Part shown: positions 53,448 to 64,000 of the stretch, in pieces
Numbering within the stretch: the first letter of the stretch is position 1
Layout of the letters: every line of letters starts with the position of its first letter
From: Campylorhamphus procurvoides
Lineage: Eukaryota; Chordata; Aves; Passeriformes; Dendrocolaptidae
Assembly (NCBI GenBank): GCA_013396655.1
Contig: WBMV01007704.1
Coordinates: forward strand, 564,153 to 628,152
DNA length: 64,000 bases
Direction: 5' to 3'
Translations under genes and position numbers: made by a program
The notes under the pieces: generated by a model
What the model saw: the letters and a program-made list of their open reading frames with translations, nothing else
Database searches by the model: none
What the model was told of the DNA's origin: nothing

Positions 53448-53850
53448 CTTGTGGTGGGCTGACTCGGGCCAGTGGCCAGGTGCCCACCCAGCCTCTCGCC
53501 CACTGCCCTCCTCAGGGACACAGGGCAAGGGGAGAAAATGGGATGGGGAAGCTCGTGGGTTGAGGTAAGGGCATGGAAACCTTTGCCAGGGTCAGCCCTC
53601 TCTGGGGTGCAGGGGCTGTGGTCAATCCCTGACTGCTCCTCTGCTCACCTGTGTGAGCACCGCTCCTCCTCACCTCTGTCCCTGCTGTGGTCCCTCCAAG
53701 GGGATTCCCTGCTCCAGCCACCTGGAGAACCTCTTCAACCCCTCCTTCTTCCCTTATCTGGGTGCTCCAGGGCTGTTCCTCGCTCTTTACCTCTCCTCTT
53801 CAGCCCGTCCAGCATTTTTTGCCCTTTATTGACCACTCCTTCCTAGAGGT
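53448..53850. mobile_element. Old avian LTR-like fragment (endogenous retrovirus derived)
   Basis: A GC-rich block whose motif order I recognise from dispersed avian LTR elements: GGCCAGGTGCCCACC, a CTCCTCAG..ACAGGG..GGAGAAAA stretch, CTCGTGGGTTGAGGTAAGG, and further on CCACCTGGAGAACCTC and GCAGGGCTGTTCCT-like text. It is degraded, with no terminal repeats or internal viral genes identified. Orientation and family are not assigned. Frames across it are compositional. Confidence 0.45.
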
Positions 53851-56627
53851 ACCACCAACCTGGTGCTGGGACCACTGCAGCAGGCTGAACCCACCTGTAT
53901 CCTGCACAGGGCAGCTCTGACCTGTCCTTACAGAACCCCTCTGCAGGCAGAGACACCCAAACCCGTGGGATCGTACCCTGAATGGCAGAGGGTACCCCCC
54001 CAGCAGCCACTGTCACTGTGGGGTGGGCAGCCCCAGGCAGCACCAGGCTGTCACCCAGCAGACAGGACCCTGGCAGCTCAGTGAAGGGCTGATAGGGTGT
54101 CCTGAGCCCAGGAAGTCATTTCCCCACGAGACAGTTAATTTTGGTCTTTCCTTTGCTGTGCCCAGTTTCTCCTAAGTCAGCCTTAACGGATGACCTGCTG
54201 GGAACATGGAGTCAAGCCTGGGTTTGTTCCAGGACAGTGACAATTCCCAGGTGTCCACGCTGGGGGGTCACAGCAAATCCAAGAGCCACACAAGCTCTCG
54301 TGTCTGGGGCACATTTGCCAGGGTGGCTCCCAGACCCAGGGATAGGGATTGTTCCCACGGCACAACAGGGGCCTGGGCAGGGAGCCTTCCCAGGGTACTG
54401 AGCGTGCCCCGGGGATATTCCCACAGGGTATTACAGAAAAGTTCTGCACTGTGCTGAAGGACTGGCCAAAGAGAAAAATCCAAGTCCAGCATGGTGTTAC
54501 CTTCCATAGATCTCACTGCAAAAGTAGGCTATTTAGTATTCCCACTAACACAGATTAATGTTATGGCATCACTGTTGGTGCCGTCTGTGCCCTCATGGAA
54601 GACAGCAGGCTGATGGAGAACACCACTAATCCCAGCCTCAGATACAACTTTTCCCCCAAATACTGCCTGGTGTATAACCTTTATGTTTGCATTTTGACCT
54701 CTGAGCCTTTTTCCAGGCTCTTTTCTCCAAACTCATGATTGAGAAACTCATTTTTCAAAAGTCATAAAACCTGCGTTTCTTATGAGGGTCTGACCCACGC
54801 CAGAATTGAAAGCTCAATCTATGAAAAATAGTATTACAACTGTCGTGCTGGCTGATGTGCTCCACTTTCTCAACAGAACAATAGCAAATCAATGCCACTG
54901 GCACCCCCCTGCCTTGCAGGGTGAGGCTGTGTGAGCTTTCTCAACAGACATAGCAGATGTTTTCTTAAAGACCAATTTCTGAAGCCTGATTCTAGGAATT
55001 AGGCTCCTTTCACAAATATTATGTCTTCATTTCCTCAGCTACAAATCACAAATCATTCTGCATTTTATCACTGCGACACCTGTCAAATGCTGGACTAAAA
55101 TCACTTATTTCTGGTGTATGGGCCACAAAGAAGTCCACAGATGGTGACACTTTCCAACAGCCTCTGCAAATCAACACTGTGTAGAGTTAAAAATGTCTGC
55201 CCCATTCCTTTTCCCACCACACCATCGTCTCTGTTCTTAATTTTTACATCTTGAGAAAAATATAGTATTTGGTATGAGGACTCACTTTTGTAAAGGATTT
55301 TAGCAGCCCCCATTTTTAGAGATGCAGTCTCCCAGGTCAGGGAAGGATTTGTTTTCTGAATGCCTAGTGTATATTTAAAGGCTGATAATAGCATGGAATA
55401 GCTCCAAGAATGTTATATAACTTACAGAGTGTCTATTAAAAAAGGAGAGACTTTGCCATTGCAAAAAAAAAATTAAAAAGAAAAATAGAAGCCTGTGAGA
55501 TTCCCACCATCTGGATGGAGTCTTTTTTCTTCCCAGATAAATTAGTTGTCAGGGGATGAATTATTTTAGGCATCAAGTAACCCCTGATTCTGAGTGACAG
55601 AGTAACACAAGAGCAGATGCAAGGTTACTACTGCCTATCCATTATGTGGAAAGGGGGCCCTTGCATGTCCTACTTACTGTGCAGACTGACTTGGGTTATT
55701 AAAAGAGTAACTAGAGGTGGGTCAGACCCAGAAGATCACTCATACCACTCACAACAGATGTTCTTTCACAAGAGAGAAAGCAAACACAGGATACTTTCTG
55801 GGGATACTAGAGATGAAGGGCTCACTCTTCGAGTTTTCAACAGAAGCACAAACCCAACTTTTTCAGTCATACAACAGTTACTTTGATAAACTCTCTTAAG
55901 ATGTGAATTCTGCAGAAACCCTGTCCTGGTGTAACACCCTTATTTGTGAGCATGCTGTGCATAGCAGCATCTTCAGGGATCCAGATAAACAGATCAACCA
56001 GCAACACTCTGAATACATCGTAAGATAAAATCAGTTTTCACCATCTGCTATTTCAGCTAATGGAAATGCCTTTTTTCCTTTTTACACAAATATGGATATC
56101 AGCAAATCCTGCTATCTTTGCAGGCAGCACAAGTCTGTTAGGGCAATATTTGGCAGTACCTAGTCAACATTGTCATATTTATGTTTATGCAATGCAAGCC
56201 TTAGCCCAGCACACAATATTAAAAAAAAGGCATATGCAATATAAGCCTTAGCCCAGTACACAATAATAAAAAAAAAAGCATTATTATAGTAGAAGTGTAC
56301 GAAGTGCTGTCTAGAAATTTGTGTGCTTCTTGATTTCTTTGTGAATTTAATTCAAGCCCTGTCTGTTCAAATCCTGACAGAGACTCCGGAATTTAGGAGA
56401 ATCTCTGGATTAGTCTCACATCTGACCTGTTTTTCTGATTTAGTGCCTGAGCTGCTATGAGTCTGAAAATCCAAAAGCAAAGTGGTGATCTGTGAAACAT
56501 CCTACTGTCTGAAAGGATAATAATGTCTACAATCAATAAACACCGAAAGCCAAAACCCGTCGTTTTTCAAATCTAGTATAAACAGCGCAGATGGTAAAAA
56601 TAAACAGGTATACAAAATAAATGCGTG
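53851..56627. other. Intergenic; GC-rich then AT-rich
   Basis: 53851-54480 stays GC-rich and may be further old repeat or unique sequence; I cannot tell which. After that it is ordinary AT-rich sequence with a 47-bp tandem duplication at 56189-56275. No gene is supported. Confidence 0.55.
56189..56275 (+). repeat. Two-copy tandem repeat, period 47
   Basis: Two units each hold GCAAT, AAGCCTTAGCCCAG, ACACAAT and a poly(A) run. They differ by a few bases and by A-run length. Each copy ends in an A-run, which could also come from slippage or from a short A-tailed insertion duplicated in tandem. Confidence 0.9.
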
Positions 56628-56702
56628 CTATATGTTGTTAGATCTGGTCGTTTTGCCTTTGGAGAGCACGATGAAACACAAGAGGACCGCGGCCAGTGAG
56701 AC
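56628..56702 (-). CDS. Candidate terminal exon of an unrecognised small membrane protein
   Basis: I do not recognise this sequence. On the minus strand a strong acceptor (pyrimidine-rich TCCTTTATTTCTTTCAG ending at 56703) is followed by an open frame of 24 codons and TAG at 56630-56628. The peptide reads VSLAAVLLCFIVLSKGK then TTRSNNI, a hydrophobic stretch followed by a short basic tail, as in single-pass proteins. Third positions are mostly G or C, and the segment keeps several CpGs in CpG-poor DNA. A minus-strand ATTAAA lies about 280 nt downstream. Against it, no convincing upstream exon was found, the other two frames are also open for over 20 codons, and no gene is known here in human. 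An optional 36-bp exon upstream (57119-57154, with acceptor TTTTAG and donor GTAAGT) would join in frame. It may be a chance exon or a conserved regulatory element. Confidence 0.28.
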   Translation of the reverse strand, partial: VSLAAVLLCFIVLSKGKTTRSNNI

Positions 56703-56720
56703 CTGAAAGAAATAAAGGAC

Positions 56721-56738
56721 AGTGCCATCTTGTGGTGA
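56721..56738. promoter_or_regulatory. CTCF-like motif match
   Basis: AGTGCCATCTTGTGGTGA agrees with the reverse complement of the CTCF core at about 12 of 18 positions by my hand alignment, including the GTGG block. This is a weak prediction without binding data. Confidence 0.25.
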
Positions 56739-59700
56739 GTAAAATGCTTTGATGCTTACTCAAAAATCTAGATGTTAGAATAAAGTTGTATGGACTTTGA
56801 GGTGGTGACTTTCGCACTCCTCTGGGCTGGTTTCTGTGGTGAGTTCGTAAGTGCTGCTGTCAGGAAAGCAGCAAGATATCAAACCCCAGCTGTTTCCACC
56901 GCCAAGAAAAAAACAGCAGCTACTATAAGTGTAAATGAATGCGTGCATGATGAACTGCTCTTTGTGTTCTCTTATTTAACACAAATCACTAGTCTGCATC
57001 TGGAGTGCACTGCTCAAAAGGAGCAGTGCCTGCTGAGAGCAGACCCTGAAGTTACACACTCTGCCCAAGGAGTGTCTGTGGATGGGAATGGAGCTGGGAG
57101 TATCAGAGTAAGAACTTACCAGGTCCTGGCTCTGATTTCTGATTCCACAGCATGACTAAAAATAAACTCCAAGCTCTATCAGGCAGAGTGACTTTGGCAA
57201 AAATACTTCTCAAGCTTGACCAAGAGTGCTGCAATCAGCAGGATCTTTTTGTCTTTGAACTAAATGGAACAAGATTTCAGCCTAGGTTACACATAGTTCT
57301 ATTATTATCCAACATTTTCTGTCTTACTCCAGAGTTTCTTCTTATGTCACTTGATCTCTTTACCAGTGCATGTGGTAGTAATAATATAATAAAAGCTTGA
57401 TAATTTGTTTAGGTGCCATGGACTGTCTGGTACAGTATCTCTGAGTGAGCAATCAATACTCTGAAGTTACTCCATTAATTTGTTCCTCCTGATTACTTTT
57501 GAGATAAGAGAAGAATGCTACAGGTTTGTTGTTTGGTTTGGTTTTGTTGTTTCAGTTTTTTTTTTAATTAAAAATTCATTTCAAATACCTGTACAGAAAA
57601 GCTTTCAGATTTCTTGAGATCTTCCAATTTTATTTACTGACAATAAAAGAATGATGAGAAGAGAGAGGTGGAATTTTGTGGAATTTTTCAAAGTTCTAAT
57701 TAAGAATTCATGGACAAATTGTCAAATTTAGCTTAAGGTTAGCATAATTCTTGGTCCTCATCCAAAGGTATTAGAAGGAAAAGAAGTACATGTCCTTTTC
57801 TGAAGTGTGTTCTTCAACCTAAGCAATAAACATAACCCTCTGCCATAAATGGTAGACCTACAATATTCTGAATGTTGCCAAGAGGAAAGAGGAAAATCTT
57901 TTACATCAGGAAAAAGTACAGGTCACTTCTGGCCAAACCACAAGTAACCTGATTCCCATTCACTTTCAAGTCTTGAATATACAAATATTAGTTTTGTAAT
58001 ACAACTTAAATACATTTATAATATATTGAAATACAATGAAACAAATATATTTTATGTATTTTTAATAAAAGCACATGTTGGAAATAGCAGATTATCCTTT
58101 TTATTTAACTACTTCTTTACTATCAAGGAGTTTGGCAGCACATACATTCAACATCTGTCAGTTGTGTCCATACTCTCTTAAATTCTGGCATCAGAAAACC
58201 AAAGTTTCCAAAATTATGTTTGGGGTGGGTTTTTTTCTGAAAATGGGGGTCAAAAGATTTGCTCTCTTTCTTTGTAATTCTATATAGAAAAACAAAGGTG
58301 CGCTTCTGACTTTTTTTAAATGTGATGGGGATAAAAGCAGTTGAATGAAATGTAGGAAAACGGATGATTACATATTTTCCTGCAGCAGGCTTTTGCTGTC
58401 CATATTTTTTTGATACTTAATGTAGCAAATGAAAAGCAAGAGGTTTCAATTACAGACCTCTGTAGGACACACTCAATTCTCACAAGCACTAGTACCTTGT
58501 ATATTAGGAATAGGGCTTTGTGCATTTGACAAAGTGTGTTGAAGTAGCACCTGAACTGGCACTTCATCACTCCTGGAAAGAGAGCTCAGATATCACAATA
58601 CCTGTGGGAATGAGGGAAAGCAAACTCCCCTCATGTCCCTTTCTACACAGTGTCTTATCTGACTGATCAAAATCCAGCTGTTTGCAGCAGGCAGGGCTCC
58701 TAATCTGCCCCATACCAACCTCCCTGAGTCAGTGGGTGATCCCAGGGTGTATAGGACACATCATGCAGAAGAAATGAGGAATATGTTGAGTTATGGCAGT
58801 GCTCACTAATTCTTCATCTTCATTCAGCCAGGGTTTCCCAACTCCACGGCCATGTTCCAGGAGAAAGAGCAAAGTGGCTAGTTTAACCTGGTTTTCTGGG
58901 GAGGTGCAATAACTGATACAATACTCTACTGCATAAAGATGTACTTGTGTATGTTTAAAAGTAGACCCTATTTTTAGGTGGTGTAATGTTGGTATTGCCA
59001 AAAATTATTCACACCTTAAGCTGTTGCCCCTCTTGGCTCCCTGCTGTGTGTTGAATGTGTCTTAAGCCATATCAAACAATTATAATGGGCTATAGAGGAA
59101 TTCAGCTAAATTGCCGCATTGTAAGAATGTTCCTTTTTTTTTTCTTTTCCCTGCTAGCAACATGATGATATTTCACAAATGGCTAAAATGAGCCATATTT
59201 TTCTCCTAATTACTTCCCCAGTGACTGAAATAAGTAGATGTCATGCTGAGGGGGAATAAAATCACACATTAAGAGTTCAGCTGGAAGAGCATCAGGCTGC
59301 TGCTCTTCTGAAAGATCAGAAATGAATCATTCTTTTATTATTTCTAGTCTTTGTGCTTTAGGCCCAAACCACACCAGAGGCATTTAGAGTATTTAGTCAC
59401 TAACTCCAGGAAACGTTTGGTCATTCCTCACTGGGGGAACTGATGCTGGACTGTGACCACAGCAGGTACGTGCATGGACATATTCCTGGTGCACACAGGC
59501 CACTGCACAGATTAAGGGCATTTCAGTCACATTTAGGTCATAATTGTCCAGAAGGTGGTGTTCTGAGTCACAGGAACTGCAACTTTCTCAGGAAAACTAA
59601 AGTGCCTTGACTTTTGCAAGTGGTTCTAGGCTTTGGGGAACACAAAGGACCATTTGGTTGAACTTTGAAATGTAGAACTCTTTGATTAACAATTAGAATT

Positions 59701-60599
59701 TATTTATCTGACATAATGTGCCCTGTTAATAATGCAGGTGGTGTGACCTGCACAGTGACTCAAGCTCATAGGCTGCTATTTTTGTTTGCTTGCTTTTCAG
59801 ACTGAGATTTTTCCCAAATCCATATGCAAAGCATGAAATGGACCTTTGTCACCTCTGAATTACTTAGTCTTACTCTTATTTCTAAAAATAGAAAATGAAC
59901 CTTAGTGAAATGTCTAAAGTTAGGCTTGTCCAAATCTAGGAATATGTTCTGTTAAAGTCTGCTGTAAGAAATACCAGGGTCTGCAAATAAAATACAAAAT
60001 CACTAGGAGTAATTGAAGGTTTGCATTCTTTTTATGTCAGGATCTAGGAAGAGGTGAGAGATGCACGGGAAGAAAGAGAGAAAATGGGCTGCCACTGCAA
60101 GTGCAAACAGATTTATGGCTTCCCTAAGCTGCTTTTGGAAGCTAATGCTCCATGGGGCACTATCCTGCTGGCTACAATTGCCAGACCCCCTGACACTTGG
60201 GTCCCAGTCCCATTTTACAGCTGTAACAAGCCCTGGTAAGCTGGTCAGTGGCCTCCCAGGAGATTTGCATTTCACTGCCCTGATAAACATATGCAAAGAG
60301 GCCGCGGATCAGTGGCAAAGACTGTGGAAGGACCATTCTCACTGTAGCAGCTGGGACACTTTCATACAGAAATGAAGTGTTGGAGCAGCCTCTAAGTGGA
60401 TGGAACACCTGGATTAGAGTTCTTCGTGTTTGAGAGATGCTCTAACACCTGTGGCTCTCTGTTTCCCACATTGCTCTGTTCTTCAGAAAAGACCTCAGGA
60501 ATTGCTAAGGCAAGGAAGCTGCATTTGCACAGTTGCTTTCTCTTCCTTTGCCCATTTTGCATTAACCAGATATCCTGTGAAATGCAATGCCCACGTGTC

Positions 60600-60662
60600 T
60601 GGAGGCTGGAATTAAATTATTTTCAAGGTCCCTTCCAGCCTAAACCATTCTATAGTTATATG
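60600..60662 (+). mobile_element. CR1 3' end fragment, plus orientation
   Basis: Ends TTCAAGGTCCCTTCCAGCCT, AAACCATTCTATAGTTATATG, the typical CR1 terminus in forward orientation. It is strongly 5' truncated. A possible extension to lower coordinates is too diverged to call. Confidence 0.8.
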
Positions 60663-60984
60663 ACTGTCTGAAAATACACTGGCCATTGGTGGAGTGGACA
60701 CCAGAATCCAAATTTCTCGCAGTCTAGATGAGCTCCTGAGTCATTAGAAATTGTTAAAAGACAGCAGTTCCCTGTGAGTCCTGAATTCTTTCCCGAATGA
60801 TGGCACAGCTTTACCCTTTGGTCTGGTGGCTGGGGTGCCTTGCAGGAAAGCCAGGTATGTGGGGTGATCCCTGCTGGGAGCACAAAGAAAGCTACAGCTA
60901 GGCTCCCTGCATCCAGGGTTCCAGTTCCATGTGTATGATAATTCGTCTTTCTTCCTACCAAAAGGCTGCAAAGTGCTCTGTTTC

Positions 60985-61110
60985 TTCCAAAAAAACCCAA
61001 ACACACAAACCCAAGACAAAACCTACAAAACCCGTAACAAATCCTCCAAAACAAAAACAAAGAAAGATAAAACCAAAACAAAAAACAAATACCCAAAAAA
61101 CCCTTGCTGC
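60985..61110 (+). repeat. A/C-rich simple sequence
   Basis: About 125 bp almost free of G and T, built of AAACCC/AAAACAA-like units. This gives long chance open frames on both strands. Confidence 0.85.
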
Positions 61111-62002
61111 CAATTATCTCCAATTTCTTGACTTCCATTCTATTCTGGAACCCAGAAGAGCCAGGATCTCCCCAGATTAATTTGTAGCTGCTGCTGCCAA
61201 GCTGAGTCAGCAAGAGAGGCTCTTCAGATGCATGTATTGACTGCTAAAACAAAGCCATAACACAAGAGGAACACAGGCCTCATCACACACTGTCCAGTCT
61301 ACCAATTAAACTGGAAATATTATACCTATCAAATTTAAACAATTACTATTTTTAAACAGCAGAAGTTTGTGAGCTTTCATGCACTGTTGCTGCACATGTT
61401 ACCACAGACAAGCAGCAGGTTGTGTCACAGACACGTTTCGTATCCCTGAATGTTGCAAGACTGGAACCAAGGTAGAACCTACCCTAAGAAAAGTCATCAA
61501 AAACATGACCTTTTATATAGGCAAGGAGTCAGTTTCATGGGGGTTATTCCTTAATTGCTTTTTCTGGAACATTACCCAGGCACTGTGCTTTCTTAGGCAT
61601 GCCTTTTTTCCCTGTTAAGCAGTAGCAAAGTCATATTGCTAAATTCCTGCTCAGTAACAGAAGAATTCCAACAGATAAGGCTGCAATAGAAAGAAAAGAA
61701 ATTGTTAAAAACAAAATAGATGAAACAACCGTCAATAATAAACTTCTAATTGTAGGGTTTATCTGCTCTTTGCCTTTCACCACCTGTTACAGACTCAATG
61801 GCTTATCGTAATTTTCTTGTTTATTACTGATATCCCAGGTCAGTAATACATGGAAGGGCTGATTCCAGAAGTGCAATACAGAGAAACTATGTGAGCAACC
61901 ATTTATTGGGATTAATGAGTGCAAGGACAGTACTAGCTACATGGGAAGTGAGTAGCAGGGCTGGAAATAGTCATGGACAGAAGGACACCTGAGACAATAA
62001 TT

Positions 62003-62042
62003 TGAGTAAAAATACAAAATTGAGCAAAAATACAAAATTGAG
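62003..62042 (+). repeat. Two-copy tandem repeat, period 18
   Basis: GAG(T/C)AAAAATACAAAATT occurs twice back to back. Confidence 0.9.
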
Positions 62043-64000
62043 CTTTTATAAATATGCAGCCCCATTTTTAGTGAAATCTGACATGCCTTGTTACCTCTCT
62101 CTCCCCTTGGCATCTGTGTCTTACATTTTGTAAAATCAGTATCAAAACCAGTGCAATAGAATTTCCATTGTTCCAAATTTGCTTCAAATGTAGCAATTAA
62201 TAGCTAGAAAAAAAAATTCCAGACTCCATAGAGATATAGTTTAACCAATCCAGGTAGTGAAGCTTTCAAGGAATATCAGTCTGGTTTGGTTTTGCAGATA
62301 TTTATTAAGGAAAAAAAATCAAACAACAAAATAGAACTGTGAGGAATACAAAAAACTCCTGGTGTCTTCAGTGGGTTATGGATTCAGTTCTTGGTAGCTG
62401 TGAATGTCTGTGTAGGTCAGATGGAATGGCTGTGAATTTTTGCTGTGGTCAGGGATGGCAGAAAACCCTCTGAGACTTCCTTTTCATCCTGTGTACAACT
62501 GGAGTGGTCTGAATCTCCAATAAATAAATCAGGAATCCCATACTAAATCACAAAGCATCTCAATCCTTAAATTACCTGATAAGAGTCACACCAAAACAAC
62601 AGTAATCTTCCTAAATGTGTGTGGCTTAATGCATGATTTCTTTTTTTAATGATTCAAGTGTTTTCCTTTTCTTCCTCTGTAAATTCTTATATAATTCTGA
62701 AGAGTTACTCCTAGATAGGTACATGATTACACACCCCCAGTGCCTGTAAGGTAACACTTTAATTTTAAATCACAAGCGACACCTGATGGGAACTGGCTGC
62801 TTCCTTCCATGAAGACTTCAAAAACCCTAGTTTTTGTCTGTAAAAATGTAATCTCCAGTGCTTTGCAAAGATAGATACATAACATACACTAGTTTTCTTT
62901 AAAAGAGAAATTAAAATTATACATTAAAAAAGCATATTACTTGAAATATTTTAATACTTGCCACAGGATATCTCAGAAGACTTTCTGAAAGAGAAAGGAA
63001 GGTGGTGGCTGAGACATGGTATTTGCTCCCAATGCAGATTGGTGCCACTCTGGGTGTATGGATGATGGAGGCAGTGCCTGTTTCCATTCTTGACAACCAG
63101 ACTGTCAGGCTGCGAAGTTCTCAGGGGCTTTTGATTTGAGGTGCAAGCACAAGAAAGTGTATTTAGAGGACATGATGAACTGATGTCTTGGCATAGCACC
63201 ATAGCACAATTTGAAGAATGGCCTCAAAAATGTTAGCATTTTCTTGCTGCAATTGTTTCCTTCTCTTTTGCTCTTGGCACCTTTCTCTGCAGTGCAAACA
63301 GGACTGCCAGGGATTAGGTTGAATCAGCTGGCTGCTGATATTTTAATCCTTTTGCAGCTCATTGACCATAGCTGAACTAAGCGTTGGTCAAGTGCCATGT
63401 CACTAGTTCAATGGAATTCAGACTTTGGCACTCTGAAAAAGGCAACAGATGTGCTTTAATGATTATCTAATAACTTGTATTTTTTTTCAGTTTGCTGTGC
63501 TAATGAAATCTAATCTCATTGACCCCACAGACAAAGCAGTAACAGTAAGAACATTAATAGCAAGACAAAGGACATGAACAATACCACAGTTTGGCAAAGG
63601 GCCAGAAATCCAAGTGCTGCAACAGGCAGGTTGACTCCCATTCCATGAGCAGCTACAAAAAATTAGCTCTGCAATCTGTGAATTAACTGGAGGAATATGA
63701 ATTCAACATGCCTTCAAATAAATGTCCTGAAAAATCACTACTTTTCCTGGAATGGGGAAATAGTATTTCTATGAGGAATCAGTAAAAATTCCAGATGTCC
63801 AGTTTAACCCTTGACCGTGTCATTAAGGTCAATGGATGTGTGTAAAAGATTAATAGTTTATGATGCCTGATTTGATAGATAAAATTAAAATACTGCAGGT
63901 AGCATCTTAAGAATCTTGACTTGTGTTTTTCAGTTCATCTTCAATGACTGCCAGATCATGCAGTGGGCAGTCTAGAAAAGCAATTAACAAAATGGCTTTT

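Larger units (their letters stand above)
56740..64000. other. Intergenic, no gene recognised
   Basis: AT-rich sequence to the end of the window. It contains a CR1 tail at 60600-60662, an A/C-rich simple tract at 60985-61110 and an 18-bp repeat at 62003-62042. Frames up to 185 codons exist but carry no family, splice or codon-use support. In the human order ANO1 would lie beyond the right edge on the plus strand. Confidence 0.6.

Noticed and set aside
53472..54457. Several overlapping frames on both strands
   Set aside because: They lie in the GC-rich LTR-like patch and its neighbour. Being open in many frames at once is a composition effect.
56641..56713. Plus-strand reading of the candidate exon, ending in TGA and followed by AATAAA
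   Set aside because: The AATAAA is the complement of the pyrimidine tract of the better minus-strand acceptor, and the plus-strand peptide lacks features. It is kept only as an alternative.
56790..57155. 121-codon plus-strand frame starting MDFEVVTFALLWAGF
   Set aside because: It looks briefly like a signal peptide, but the rest has no cysteine pattern, domain or splice signals, and codon use is that of background.
60656..61213. 185-codon minus-strand frame
   Set aside because: It runs through the T/G-rich complement of a simple A/C-rich tract and shows no domain, good start context or splice support.
1..64000. tRNA, rRNA, CRISPR arrays, bacterial operons
   Set aside because: None seen. 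The sequence is vertebrate intergenic DNA with spliced gene structure.

Overview
The window is vertebrate nuclear DNA, almost certainly from a bird. Two things support this. First, there are at least eight copies of CR1-type LINE 3' ends, the dominant interspersed repeat of bird genomes. Second, a three-exon gene on the minus strand encodes a fibroblast growth factor that I recognise as FGF3 (INT2). Base composition is AT-rich with few CpGs, apart from a CpG island over the FGF3 promoter and a few GC-rich patches. The species cannot be fixed from sequence alone.

Layout: 1-6035 is the 3' flank of FGF3, with two CR1 fragments and candidate poly(A) signals. 6036-11529 is the FGF3 coding region: exon 3 at 6036-6368, exon 2 at 9581-9684 and exon 1 at 11271-11529. 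Its splice sites and phases join to one intact 231-residue reading frame. A CpG island (about 10560-12330) covers intron 1, exon 1 and the promoter. A TATA-like box lies near 11700, and the predicted leader holds two linked upstream reading frames, the second of which overlaps the FGF3 start. From 12330 to 64000 (about 52 kb) I find no convincing protein-coding gene. In human the order is CCND1, LTO1, FGF19, FGF4, FGF3, ANO1, so this stretch would be the gene-poor interval between FGF3 and ANO1, and FGF4 would lie off the left edge.

The gene-poor interval is not uniform. Several segments look less like neutral AT-rich sequence. They keep CpGs and hold clustered exact matches to developmental factor motifs: octamer/homeobox at 12711-12726, TCF with AP-1/CRE and nuclear receptor sites at 12808-12848, paired RUNX at 14232-14277, overlapping T-box/TCF at 16422-16435, TCF/E-box at 20564-20578, and a homeobox palindrome with a SOX site at 23693-23890. 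These are candidate enhancers of FGF3 (hindbrain, otic, tailbud) or of neighbouring genes. Comparative alignment is the deciding test. An old LTR-like patch lies at 53448-53850.

The best candidate for something undescribed is at 56628-56702 on the minus strand. A strong 3' splice site is followed by a 24-codon open frame with the look of a transmembrane segment plus a short basic tail and a stop. It keeps CpGs in otherwise CpG-poor DNA. It may be the last exon of an unrecognised small membrane protein, but I could not find a confident upstream exon.
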